From NCBI GenBank assembly GCA_030704615.1, contig CM060732.1, positions 46,111,053-46,175,052 on the forward strand: a stretch of DNA of 64,000 nucleotides, written 5' to 3'. The position numbers and the translations under genes are program-made. Numbering within the stretch: the stretch's first letter is position 1; the number at the start of each line of letters is the position of its first letter. This DNA is from Takakia lepidozioides. Lineage: Eukaryota > Streptophyta > Takakiopsida > Takakiales > Takakiaceae. Positions 44,717 to 55,300 of the stretch are shown in pieces. The notes beneath the pieces were generated by a model that was not told the origin of the DNA, searched no databases, and saw nothing but the letters and a program-made list of their open reading frames with translations.

Positions 44717-47040
44717 ATTACTGCAGCCAAAGTCTCTTCATTACTTTGCATGTCTGCATTTTTTTTTTTCCTTTCTTCCTCACTCCCTTCTTTTTCTCCA
44801 TCCGAATCAGAGGAATCTGCCACAGGAATATCAGTACTCTTTTGCATTTCCCTTATAGTATCTGCCACTTCCTTGTGCAGTTCCTTCTCATCTTTCCAAG
44901 TCTCTTCATCTTCAGGCATATCATTGCCACTTCCATTCTCATCTTCTTCCTCTTCTACTGGAGGTATTAGTTTGGCTTTACTTCTTGTTACTATCATTGT
45001 ACTTACTTCTGGTACAACACATGGCCTAACCATGTGAGCTGCCACCACTGGGCCCTCATTCACAGGAGCTCTCATCTCATTCTGGTGTCTTATCCAGAAT
45101 GAACAGGCTGCCTTGCGATGTCCTGGCTGATTACAATAGTAACATAGCTCTTCACCATTGGGTCCTCGCCCTTGGTCTGTTCTTGGATTATTTCTATAAT
45201 CCTGATTCCCGGGCTGGTAATTCCCCCTTGGATTACCCTGATAGTTGCCTCTGGAATTTCCTTGGTAATTCCCCCTTGAATTACCTCTCCCTTCCATGCC
45301 ATTGTTATAACCACCAGACCTACCATAGTGGTCCTGATCATTGTTTCTTCTTGGCTGGGGCTGCACCTGATGCACCCTTACTTGCCTAGGTTCTCTTGCA
45401 GCTGTCCTTCTGTTGTAGTAACAATTCTCAGTAGAATGGTTATCCATTTTACAGATAGTACAGTGTTTCTCCTTCATGTGGCATTCTGTGGTGGTATGGC
45501 CTTCATTCTGGCACTTTGCACACCATACACCCTTCCTCCAATGTGTTGCAGCCTCTGTGGCATACTTCTTCAAGATTTCTTCCAATTTTTTTTCATAGTT
45601 ATCCCTCTTCAACTTTTCCTTTCTCTTACTCTTTCTTTTTAGTTCTTGCTCTTCTTCTTCATCTGACTCATCCTCAGAGTCCTCATCTTCTTTTTTCTCT
45701 CTCCTGAGCATTCCCAATTGCTCAATTCTGTTCGCAGTTTCAAATGCCTCCTCCACTGTGTTATGGGGTAACATATCCACTTTCTTTTGCAACTCTGGTC
45801 TTAATCCACTCACAAACCAAGTCTTCTGTAAACCGGGCGCTGGTACTGCAGCCAGCTTTTTCATCATCAATTCCATCTTCTCCATATACTCTTCAACAGT
45901 TTCATGCTTCTTCTGCTTCAGCTGTTGTAAACTTCCATACACTTCATCCTCAGTTTTACTTGTCCTGAACCTATTTCGAAATGCTGTATTCAAGCCATTC
46001 CAGGTTAGGAAATGATTATCAGGGAATCTTGCATACCATTCACTTGCTTTCTTGATAAGTGAACAAGGAAACAGTCTCATCTTGGCATCATCGCCATTCT
46101 CATTGTTCACTATACACATGTGCTCAAATTGGCTAATGTGTACATCGGGATCCCCTTTTCCTGAATATATTGGAAAGGGTGGTTTTGCCCGTGTTGGTTG
46201 TAACGCCATCTGTGGCCCTACCTTCTGCCCACTGACAGGTGCTGGCACCCTTGCTGGTGCTGGTCCTTCTGGACCTGTTGTTTTTGTGGTGGATCTTCCA
46301 CCAAGTGGTGGCCCTTGAGCACTCCTTGCTTCTGGTCCCACGATATTCACAGTATTCCCAGCTTCAGTTGCACTACTTCCCACACTCCCTGTCCCCCCAG
46401 AGCCAGATCCAGGCAGCCCGCCTGATCCCCCTGAGCCGACACCTTCGTTGGCCTGTGATCCAAGTGCTCCACTTGATCCAGGTCCAACGGGTTGGGATGT
46501 CCTGGTTGTAGTCTCAACCTCAGCTGTTGGGTCTACTTCTTCATATTCTTCCTCTTCTAATTTCTTCTCTCTGTTTTCATCCTCCAAGTTCTGCCCTTGG
46601 GTTTCTTCTTTACTCATGTAACTCAACTGTAATGGTGTTGGAGAGTCTGAACTCTCCGTTGGCTCTGCCACATCCTCTTCTCCTTCTTCATCTTCTGCTT
46701 CAGAAACTGGAGTTCCTGCTTTTGGTGTTCCATGCCAACTCTTATCAAAGATTTCTGTCAAGTCTTTTATCCAAGGATGTACCTCAGATCTTTCACCTCG
46801 TGATTGATCTTCTTCTTGTACCAATTCCCTTAATCTTTCTTGCAAAGAAACAGAAGGAGTGGCATCCAACTCTAGTTCTTCCGGTATAGGTGATGCACTT
46901 TTTGATCTTGATGGTGTGAGAGGTCCAGATGATTCCCCTATGTCTATTCCTCTCTCCCAAAGATATGGATAATTAGCTTTCAGATAGCTTTCTCTTTTTG
47001 ATGAATATCTCTGTCGTCTAGCTTCTCTTTCATCACTCAT
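44677..47040 (-). CDS. gag: gag with three CCHC zinc knuckles
   Basis: 787 codons. An acidic, low-complexity first part (EEEEYEEVD; Gly/Ser-rich 185-225) precedes a retrotransposon Gag capsid-like domain at about 285-440, which includes FPCSLIKKASEWYARFPD. A strongly acidic then basic stretch follows (450-480). Knuckles: CAKCQNEGHTTTEC (507-520), CTICKMDNHSTENC (527-540) and CYYCNQPGHRKAAC (633-646), all exact C-x2-C-x4-H-x4-C. Between the second and third is an RGNYQGN-type repeat (586-612). Gag packages the element RNA. Three knuckles, two adjacent and one distant, is more than the one or two usual in plant Gypsy elements. The frame ends shortly after the pol junction because of a one-base deletion. 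Confidence 0.9.
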   Translation of the reverse strand: MSDEREARRQRYSSKRESYLKANYPYLWERGIDIGESSGPLTPSRSKSASPIPEELELDATPSVSLQERLRELVQEEDQSRGERSEVHPWIKDLTEIFDKSWHGTPKAGTPVSEAEDEEGEEDVAEPTESSDSPTPLQLSYMSKEETQGQNLEDENREKKLEEEEYEEVDPTAEVETTTRTSQPVGPGSSGALGSQANEGVGSGGSGGLPGSGSGGTGSVGSSATEAGNTVNIVGPEARSAQGPPLGGRSTTKTTGPEGPAPARVPAPVSGQKVGPQMALQPTRAKPPFPIYSGKGDPDVHISQFEHMCIVNNENGDDAKMRLFPCSLIKKASEWYARFPDNHFLTWNGLNTAFRNRFRTSKTEDEVYGSLQQLKQKKHETVEEYMEKMELMMKKLAAVPAPGLQKTWFVSGLRPELQKKVDMLPHNTVEEAFETANRIEQLGMLRREKKEDEDSEDESDEEEEQELKRKSKRKEKLKRDNYEKKLEEILKKYATEAATHWRKGVWCAKCQNEGHTTTECHMKEKHCTICKMDNHSTENCYYNRRTAAREPRQVRVHQVQPQPRRNNDQDHYGRSGGYNNGMEGRGNSRGNYQGNSRGNYQGNPRGNYQPGNQDYRNNPRTDQGRGPNGEELCYYCNQPGHRKAACSFWIRHQNEMRAPVNEGPVVAAHMVRPCVVPEVSTMIVTRSKAKLIPPVEEEEDENGSGNDMPEDEETWKDEKELHKEVADTIREMQKSTDIPVADSSDSDGEKEGSEEERKKKNADMQSNEETLAAVICQTKAKLPLDSY

Positions 47041-47061
47041 GTCCCATGTCTTTCATTTCTT

Positions 47062-47757
47062 TTAATGTGGCAATAACCAAAACTCTCTTCTGTAATATCT
47101 CTCGTATATGCCTGGGTTTCTTTCAAGCTTCAATGCACCCTTGGCTATACTTGAAGTCTCCGTTACCATATAACCATATGGCAAACAAGTCTGAAAAGCT
47201 GTTCTTGGTGTGAGTTTGATCCACAAAATATCCTTTGGAATCCAATTCTTTACCAGTACAAGCTCTTCATGCATATGAGTATAAACATTCACCTTTCTTT
47301 CTTCCCAGCCTTCAAACTCTATTCGTTTAATGGATAGCAATGCTATCACATAAACCAATGTTGGTAACCAACGTGCTCTTCCTCTACAGGCTACCTGATA
47401 AATCTTTATCACTCCTTTCTCCAGACCCCATTCTGGATCAGCATCATGCACTCGTTTAAGAATATTTTCTTTACAACCGTCTGGCAATTCCAAGAACCTT
47501 TGAAAGAATCGTTTGGACAATCTTTCTTCCTTCGTTCCACAGGGAATTTGATTCACTTCAAATTCTTTAATGGTCCAACCACCATGATCCCACCAGATGC
47601 CTGTCACATCTGGTTGTTCATGTCCCAGGTCCCCAGTATGGTCGCCAAATGTCGCGCGGCTTTTACTCACCCATCCCTTCGCTATCCGAGGCGGAAACTC
47701 CAAGATAGAAGAGTTGGAAATCTCTAAGTACTCAGCCCGCGCAGAACAATCAGTCAT
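47062..47757 (-). CDS. Leader ORF upstream of gag, starting inside the LTR
   Basis: 231 codons. The first ~36 residues (MTDCSARAEYLEISNSS onward) are encoded by the LTR end, the next few by the primer site, and the rest by the leader. The ORF stops (TAA) 21 bp before the gag ATG and lies in the same frame as gag, with TAA and a second in-frame TGA between. No recognised domain; the body is a mixed charged protein with WLPTLVYVIALLSIKRIEFE as its most hydrophobic stretch. Extra ORFs in front of gag are known from Ogre elements. Whether translation truly begins in the LTR is untested. Confidence 0.6.
   Translation of the reverse strand: MTDCSARAEYLEISNSSILEFPPRIAKGWVSKSRATFGDHTGDLGHEQPDVTGIWWDHGGWTIKEFEVNQIPCGTKEERLSKRFFQRFLELPDGCKENILKRVHDADPEWGLEKGVIKIYQVACRGRARWLPTLVYVIALLSIKRIEFEGWEERKVNVYTHMHEELVLVKNWIPKDILWIKLTPRTAFQTCLPYGYMVTETSSIAKGALKLERNPGIYERYYRREFWLLPH
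47630..47647 (-). other. Primer binding site, minus copy
   Basis: The complement reads TGGCGACCATACTGGGGA, two bases inside the 5' LTR end. It is identical to the site at 5237-5254 of copy A. Confidence 0.75.
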
Positions 47758-48683
47758 GACCTACAGCTAGTGTATCATGGGGGTGTTTCCTATTTGTTTC
47801 CCTTTTCGCATTCATCTTAGCTACCTTACCATTGATAATTAAGTATTAGTTTGCTTCATCAATCTATCGGTTTTCTTCACTCATCCATTCAATCCACAGC
47901 TTCACTCAGATCTCTCTACACAGTGTGATTGTATCGTGTAAGTATCAGATTATGATTTATCAGGTATCAGGCCGAAGCCATTATGTCTCTAATCTGCTCT
48001 CCAATATCACTACAGCTTTGCATATAACAAGCATCTACTAATCCTCTTTTCTCCTTCACCGTGCTCTCCATCTCTTGCCTCCGATCTCCGCTCCAGCCTG
48101 ACTCAGAAGTCCTCCCCCGAATAATGATCATCCTCTTCATTCCCCGTTTCTCCCTTTTTCCTCCTATCCGCGGTTCTAACCGTTTTCCTCTCTAACCGTC
48201 GTCTGTGAACTAACATGTTCCCTTCACAGGTGTTGTTCCCCACAGTCGTTCCCTATTATCGTGACAGCTGTGTCAAGCGGTGACTGGCTGTGTTTGGCTG
48301 TGTCGGGCTGTGACTGGCTGTGTGGCTGTGCCGGGCTGTGACTGGCTGTGTGGGCTGTGTCTGCTGTGACGACTGTGACGGGCTGTGTGGGCTGTGTCTG
48401 CTGTGACGACTGTGTGGGCTGTGTGGGCTGTGACGACTGTGACGGGCTGTGTGGGCTGTGTCTGCTGTGACGACTGTGTGGGCTGTGTGGGCTGTGACGA
48501 CTGTGACGGGCTGTGTTGGCTGTGTGGGCTGTGACGACTGTGACGGGCTGTGTTGGCTGTGTAACCCCCTCTACAGTGCGCTGCTGTCACCCCTAAGGCT
48601 CCTGTTGGTCTCAGTCTGTGCAAAAATTAAGGGTACCCTACATATCCCGTATAAGTGTCTAAGTCCCCTACAGTCCTCTAACA
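47650..48683 (-). repeat. LTR B (5' LTR of the minus copy)
   Basis: 1034 bp, ending on the plus strand in CCTCTAACA. CACAGCC cluster at about 48258-48570, longer than in LTR A; the remainder is very similar to LTR A, including the extra block near 48090-48120. Confidence 0.9.
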
Positions 48684-49042
48684 ACGACAGGAGTAAAACC
48701 AGGACGTATTGAAAAGCACGCCAATGTCTTGCAAAGAAGTACCTCCTCCTGCGGTGGTGCATCATGATGCTATCACACCATGAAACAAATTTGTACTGAT
48801 ATTAGAACAGACCCCTCCCATAATGAAGGTCATGGACAGAAAAGCAATCCAAACAGGCACATTACAATGCATGAAAACAAAACCCATGCAAAACAATCTG
48901 TTCAAATTCAAATGCATATAAGACAATGGTGCTGCAGATTCCGAGTTGTAAATAACAATATTCTCACACCAATGTGCATGGTGAAGAGAACGCCACGGGC
49001 TTCAGCTACATGCGTATACATGTGCCTCCAAGAGGAAGAACC
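48684..49042. other. No supported gene
   Basis: Flank of the retrotransposon. A plus-strand frame from 48780 lacks any recognisable feature. The BED-finger transposase interrupted at 35331 does not visibly resume here. Confidence 0.4.
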
Positions 49043-49932
49043 TTACAATATAGATGCTGGAATACAAATGCAGGAGAACATGACCATTCCACGACTTAAA
49101 TGCGTGCTCATAGATGGAAAAACATATATGACAGAAAAAAGAGGGCGGTCAGTGCAGGAGAGGATTAGAAGAGGTATTACCATGCATCGGATGAACCATT
49201 GACCATACGCTTTACCCATCATACTATTAGCAAATTCCGCGCTCTGTGCAGCAAAACTTTCTAAAAAGCAGGGATTGTCAGGTGAAGGGAACCCATCAGG
49301 CAACAAATTGTAGTCCATGAGGTAGCTGAGACCTGGGCGTGCAACAGGTGCAGGTTTGGGGGGCACGACAATGTCAGATTTCAGTATCAGAGAAGCTGCC
49401 ACAAAGGCTTGTTTGGCCTCTTCTTTAGTCGTGGATTGAAGCAAAGCAGACTTGATCAACTGATCCAGAGTTGGTGCCTCTGTATGTGTCCTCGTTGGTG
49501 GGTCTGGCAGCATGGTAGTTTCCTCGTCCATTGCCAAGTCCCCCGCCTGAAGAGGTACATGGGAGTCCTTAGCTGGTAGCCGCAAATGCCTCCTCCGCTC
49601 ATTTCTGGCTGAAATTCGTCTTCACCCCCACTGTCCTCCCAGCCCACCTTCGCCCGCGAGTTTTTGCGCTGCAGATGCCCATGGTCCTTCAGAACAGTCT
49701 CCATCAACGCCCTCTGACCGGCTTCAAACACAGGGTACATTTTTAGTTTAGCCCCACCCTTCCCAACAGTAGCACACCCATTTATCCTGTGAACGTTTGA
49801 TTTTTTTTTGTCTTTATACACTTGTTTACAGTAGATACTGAACAGCTTCCTGTTATTATCCCCGGGTTCATTAAGCCTTGCCCTCGTGTGAGCCTCGCAA
49901 ATCAGTGCTTCCCACTCATCAGTATTCCTCAT
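49043..49932 (-). pseudogene. Unrecognised protein, split by a frameshift
   Basis: Frames 49932-49456 (MRNTDEWEALICEAHTRARL onward, 158 codons) and 49585-49043 (180 codons) overlap in different phases. The composition of each outside the overlap suggests one protein broken near 49590: a Lys/Arg-rich first part with an acidic patch (WEDSGGEDEFQPE), then a Pro/Thr-rich second part. No domain recognised. It may be a transposon-associated or host-derived remnant. Confidence 0.4.
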
Positions 49933-50959
49933 GGTATACCTGACGCGCTTCGAGCATGGTGGATTTTTTCACCATTTCGGAAGTACAGGTAGACAGCGTA
50001 GACCACTCCTGCCCTGAAGAAGTTGACGTTCATGTTAAGGCACAAACTGAGAGTGCGAATGGGTACTAACATGGGCCCTCACAACAAAGTATAAGCCATT
50101 TCCATTCTGGTCGCCACCATCTCGTATAACCAAAAGAAGCCATGCATTTGGCACACGAAGAATGCATTGGAGGGAAGAGCAAGACATTGGCAACACGATG
50201 CCTATGGGAACACAATGCGACGATGTAAAAAAAATCCACAAAACTCACATTAATCTCTGAACCCTAAAGACAGACTTATGGAGGCCTTCTAGCTTCACCT
50301 GCAACACGAGAATGATATAGGTAGATCAACAGAAGCTCCCGAGCATGAGAAAATGAAAAGGAAGGCGTTTCGGTATACGTACACTTCCTTCCGAATCGTA
50401 TTGCACAAGATCCAAGCGCTACTTACATGAAAAAAACGGGCGAAGGGTGTGTAACCAAAGCAAATGAGAAACATGAAACAGGAAAGACCGACGCTGCTGA
50501 GAACCTCCTCAAAGCGCTTTCTTGTGGGGCATATCTTTCACTGAACTTGCCACAACGTCTGCACATGATGTTTCCAGAACACGCACTACGACATCGATAG
50601 AGACGGTGGCACGGTTCAAGCGACGTGGTTAAGGAGAGATGTTCCCTTGCATACGAAGCGTCGCCTTCAGCGTGTCTGTAAGCAGTTGCCAATCACTTCC
50701 GCAAAGCACGATCACGTCCTAATCTGTATGCAATTATGAACAATGCATGTATGAGCATGTATGAGCATACATGCGGGACGACACATGCATGTATGACAAC
50801 CTTCACATATGGATGCATGCATCGTGGTAATACAGTTGAAGTAAAACCGTTTCATGTATTACGTGGGTGACGGCCTCATAGGGGACGGAGGCCGGGCGGG
50901 GGAGACAGGAAGCCCAAACGCGGCGACTGCGGGCCGCGGCGTTGCCGCCAAGGGGGGTG

Positions 50960-51034
50960 GGGGGAAGGGGAGGGCCACGTAGGCAGCCCCGCTGATGGCG
51001 CATTAAACTCCAGGGCCTCTTCTATTACTTGCCG
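50960..51034 (-). repeat. Dispersed segment shared with 1680-1754
   Basis: Identical over about 74 bp to the segment near the left end, and open on the minus strand in the same peptide frame. The flanks diverge immediately on the right (gacaaattg against caatttg), which marks one boundary of the shared unit. Confidence 0.6.
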
Positions 51035-51190
51035 ACAAATTGTGCTGCACATGGGGCACCCCACTTAGGTTCATTTGTCAAAATTTAGATTTAATCTGAA
51101 CCGCTGCTGTTGAAATCTGACATTTTTCCCGGTTTTTGTGGAGGTTATAAATAAGAGAACTCAACCAAAGTTAGTTCCTACAAATGTGTA

Positions 51191-51303
51191 GGATAAAGCA
51201 CCCCTACTTGGTGCCTCACCTGTTCTTGCATTCACCACTTGGGCTAACGCCCTCGTGGCAAAATGCTCAAACAGGTGAAGCACCTTGTAGGGGCGCTTTA
51301 CCC
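51191..51303. repeat. Foldback (inverted repeat with ~45-bp loop)
   Basis: The left arm ggataaagcacccctacttg continues to cacctgtt. It pairs with the right arm acaggtgaagcaccttgtag, which continues to ctttaccc, over ~34 bp with about five mismatches. A small palindrome, GGAAATTTTAGAAAATTTCC, follows at 51311-51330. It looks like a MITE-like foldback or the foot of a longer hairpin element. Confidence 0.65.
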
Positions 51304-52196
51304 GGCATAAAGGAAATTTTAGAAAATTTCCGTTCCCCCTTTGCCATGTGGCAAGTTTTTTGTTGGCCAGGTCCTTTTTGGGCTGTCTTTGGGGTGCTCT
51401 TCGCATCATTGCAGTCCCCGTTTTCTTGTGCTTGTTTCCAGACAGATAAAGAAACTCTTCTAAACGAAAAAGAAAACACATGTGGAGTGCTGATACAAAA
51501 TATAACCCACTGTCAGGGTGCGTTACGGTCTGTAACGCAGAATATGGTTCACACTCAAAATACAAAGGAATTTTTCTGAAAATTCCACGGTATGGTGACA
51601 GCATGACATCCTGCCCATGATCCCCATGTTGGGTGAAAGGGGCGGTTAAGGGCCCTGATACATAACCCCCTTCCTTCAATTAAAAAGGTAATTGAGAAAG
51701 GTGAAAGCCAGGCAAGGGAGATTTGCCAATGCAATTCCCCGCAGTCTTCAGAAATCTCACTACAAATTTCTTTGCTCTATTTGGAATGTTTTCAGAGTTT
51801 CCATAGTACCTCCATGGTTCCTTGTTTGTGAAAAGGTGAGATGAAACAGAATTGTGATTTTCTTTATATTGTTTCAAGTTTAACATGTCAGGTGTCCAGG
51901 TGACAGTTTTGAGACATCATTGTGCTGTACAGCTTGATGATTACCATGCAAGTGACAAATGGCAGGTCTTCCAATTGGAAATTGAACTCGCTCTCCAGAC
52001 CAAGTGTTTTAGTGTGCGACTTGCTGCTCTGCCATGGGCCTACACCGTGACCAGAAATTTTGGGAGGGTCCACAACAAGGGTTCACCACTGGTGAATCTG
52101 GGTGATCTCCAGCCACCTACTTCCATTTTATAAGACCCATGTGCAGAAATCAGTAATAACACACATGGGTAAAATCGAGAAAGTATTTTTGACAAC
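51304..52196. other. 3' flank of the ABCG7-like gene, no other gene
   Basis: Only shadow frames occur. The region next to 52197 is the presumed 3' UTR of the transporter. No confident polyadenylation signal could be picked out. Confidence 0.4.
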
Positions 52197-52394
52197 TCAT
52201 TTCGTTGTTTCATCCTCTCCAGTATCTCTCAATCTCTGTGGGCTCACTGCTGCTGGGGCTTCAAGAGCTTGGAAGCGAGCCTTGTTCCTTTTCAGAAGGA
52301 AAAAAGTGAGCCAATACCAAAACAAGGCAATACGGCCCTCATTTGCCAATGCCCCAGCTACTGACCTTTCCCCAAATGATAGCCTCTCCAACAC
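52197..52394 (-). CDS. ABCG7: ABCG7-like last exon, C-terminus
   Basis: Encodes [20 protein letters not shown], then [20 protein letters not shown] (final membrane segment) and a short acidic tail to TGA at 52197-52199. It is separated from the previous exon by a 3.6 kb intron swollen by a LINE. Confidence 0.9.
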   Translation of the reverse strand: MLERLSFGERSVAGALANEGRIALFWYWLTFFLLKRNKARFQALEAPAAVSPQRLRDTGEDETTK

Positions 52395-55300
52395 CTGTGT
52401 AAGACGACCATTCATTTTCCTCAGATAGCAGCAACAATCAAATTCAGTTACAAGAGAGTCCTTGCCCATTGATTTCCACAAGTGACTTCCGAGGCCTGAC
52501 CTCACGAGACCATGTGTGCGTTGGGGCATTCATGGGAGAGCTAACAATTGTCAAAAAAACAAAAAACTTGAAAATTTGATTATGGACAGGATGGTAAGGA
52601 TGTTCCTCTGTCCTCCATGCAGTCAATTGGAACTCATGAGAAACTAACAGATTAAAATGTTTACTTTATGGATTTTGAAAGGTCACAGCAGGGCTCTAAC
52701 GGCTCTAACGACGGTTGCACTTGAGTGAATGGCCTTAACATTGTACTCATAAGACGTTGTTTGCCGTAGCCTTGTGGCCATTGACCCCGCGCCCAGTTTG
52801 AGCGGAAACAAAAGGGACAGAACCTACCTCTGTCAGGGGCTGACGTTGGTAGTAAGACTTACCTTCATATATAGAATTAATCCGGGTTTTCCAGATATCC
52901 TCTAGAAATCCCTTAACACAAGCATCAATCTGCTGTGTGTGATTTGCCCAAAAACTAGGCCTCAGGAGGGCCTGGGCTTTTGGCTCAGCCTCGAGAATTT
53001 CAAAGTTGGTAAACAGAGGTACAGGCACAATTCCCTTGATAGATTTGAAGAGAGCGTCTCTTTGGTGAGAGAACCCTGGACAGTGTATCAGAAAATGAAT
53101 ACTGTCTTCAGGTTGCCCACACAACGGGCAATTGCACTCTCCCTTTCCTCTCTGCTTCTGTTTGCTGTTCAAAGGTCGGCTTCCTGCCCTGAGTTTAAAT
53201 TTCAGTCTAGTGCCGAGAGTGGGTAGACCCTTGAGGTCATCCAAGATGTCCTCCCCCATGTCACTGACTGGAAACAAGTTCAGGGAAGTTTTCTGCCTAA
53301 CTTCATTTTCATCAGACAATCTCATGGCAACAGACATGGCTTTGGACACTACAGCCTCTAAGTCAGATTTATCCAGCAGGGTCAAGACTTGCGGTTCCAG
53401 GTCTAGGTCCTTGAGAATCTCTTCTACTCTCTTCTGCCAGGACTTAGCCTGTTTGACAGGGCGATCCTGTTTCCAAGATATAGAGCGATTAACTTAGGAT
53501 ATCTGGTGTTGGACACATGTTGCAGCTGACCCCACCATCTGACCTTGAATTCATCTCGTCGGGAGCTTAAGGACGGAATGCCAAACTCACCCCGAACAGC
53601 CACATTGGCTGTTTTGGAGCATGCTGACATACACTCCTTAAGCACCCCCACTTGAATCGATTCTAGAGACTTAGCCTGGTTGGAGTTATCAACCCATATT
53701 GCAGATCCGTACTCCAAGGCAGGTCTAATAACGCGACAAAGCATGGTTTTCTTAACCTCAGAGTTGACCCCTCTGCAGTGGAAAAATTTAGTGAGCCCCA
53801 GAGCTTTGCCCTTGCCAGTTTGAACAACTTTCCGGATATGTGCATCCCAATTACAATTGGAGGAAAATTCAACGCCCAGGTAAGTGTAGGAAGGGAGGAC
53901 CGGGATCTCTTGGCTACCCCACTGCCACTTAAGATCACTTCCTCCCTCTCCTCTGTCGTTGAATGCTACCACTGCACATTTGCTGACATTAGCCTCTAGC
54001 CCCCAAAGATCAAAGTATCTCTTTGCGCAATCAATCAACTCCTGGAGATTGGTTGGAGTCTCCCCTATGCCTGCGAAGTCATCTGCAAACATAAGGGCTG
54101 GTATGGTGGTATCACCCACCCTTAACCCAAATCCCTCACTTTCCACATCCTCGAGGAGTTGATTGATGAAAACATTGAAGAGCAGAGGGGAGAGAGTACA
54201 TCCTCGGGGAGCTACACCTCGGTCTATGTCAAAGAAGTTGGACTTCTGTCCGTTAACAGTGACACAGCTTTTGGTGTGAGCATACAAGTTGTGGACAACT
54301 CTCCACATCTTTCCCTTGATCCCACAAGACCAGAGGTGGAACCATAGGCCATCTCTCCACAGTGTCTCATAAGCCTTTTTGACATCCAGGAAAAAAACAT
54401 AAGTGGGTTTCCCTTCTTTTTTCCTTCCCTGGATAATCTGGCTCAGAGTGAAGATATGATCCACACAGCCCCTGTTTCGCCGAAAGCCAGCTTGGCCTTC
54501 GTGGAAACAACCTCTAGACTCCAGATCAACCTCGAGACGAGTACTTATAACTCTGCAGAATGTCTTGCCAACAGCATTGAGGAGCGTGATGCCACGGTAG
54601 TTCCCCGGTTCTTCTCTGTCACCCTTCTTGTATAGATTGACAATGACCCCCTGTCGCCAGCGAAAGGGGATCATTTCAGTCTTCCAGATAAGGTTAAAGA
54701 GGAGAACTAGGGCCTCTATCATGGGATCGCCACCGTGCTTGATAAGCTCGTTGACAATACCATCAGGTCCACCAGCTTTATATCCATTTAAATGTTCAAT
54801 TGCTTCCACAATCTCAGAAGAACTAATGGGAGCGTTATAAGCCATTGAAATATACTCCAGTTCATCAGGGCTGTTTTGAATCATAGGAACAGTTTTTCCC
54901 TCCATTCAGCAGAAGACCCCTCACTGTTAGACCTAGAAGTTCTGCCAAGGATACTGTAGTGAGTTTCAAAGGTTTTGACAATGTCAACCGATGAAGTCAC
55001 CACTGCACCTTTAGTCAAAGTTACCAAATGGTGAAGGGCAACAGCTCAGACCTGCATCCATTCAAGGCTGGCACGGCTGAAAAACAAATATGCTTCCAGG
55101 TCATCATAAGACCCTCCATAGATTTGTGACCCCTTGAAAAAATGGTTGTTTGGCTCCACAAATAGAATGGGTACTCCCCAAGCGCTTGTACTTGCTGACC
55201 GTTTTTCGGCTTGTATAAACGTTGAAGGGCCAACCAGAATTTCTTGTCATTACCACCATGGTGGTTTGAGTTTATTTCACTGTATAACTTCTCCCAGTAT

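Larger units (their letters stand above)
35332..48683 (-). mobile_element. Ty3/Gypsy LTR retrotransposon, minus-strand copy (13,352 bp)
   Basis: The most complete family member: 5' LTR 47650-48683, primer site, leader ORF, gag, pol, CACAGCC cluster, 3' ORF, polypurine tract, 3' LTR 35332-36276. Only a handful of breaks separate it from a coding-competent state: one base missing at the gag-pol junction, a 4-bp deletion in integrase, a stop in the integrase GPY module, and one base missing near the end of the 3' ORF. The flanks read GGTGG after the 3' LTR and GTCGT before the 5' LTR (element orientation), so no target duplication is evident. Confidence 0.92.
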
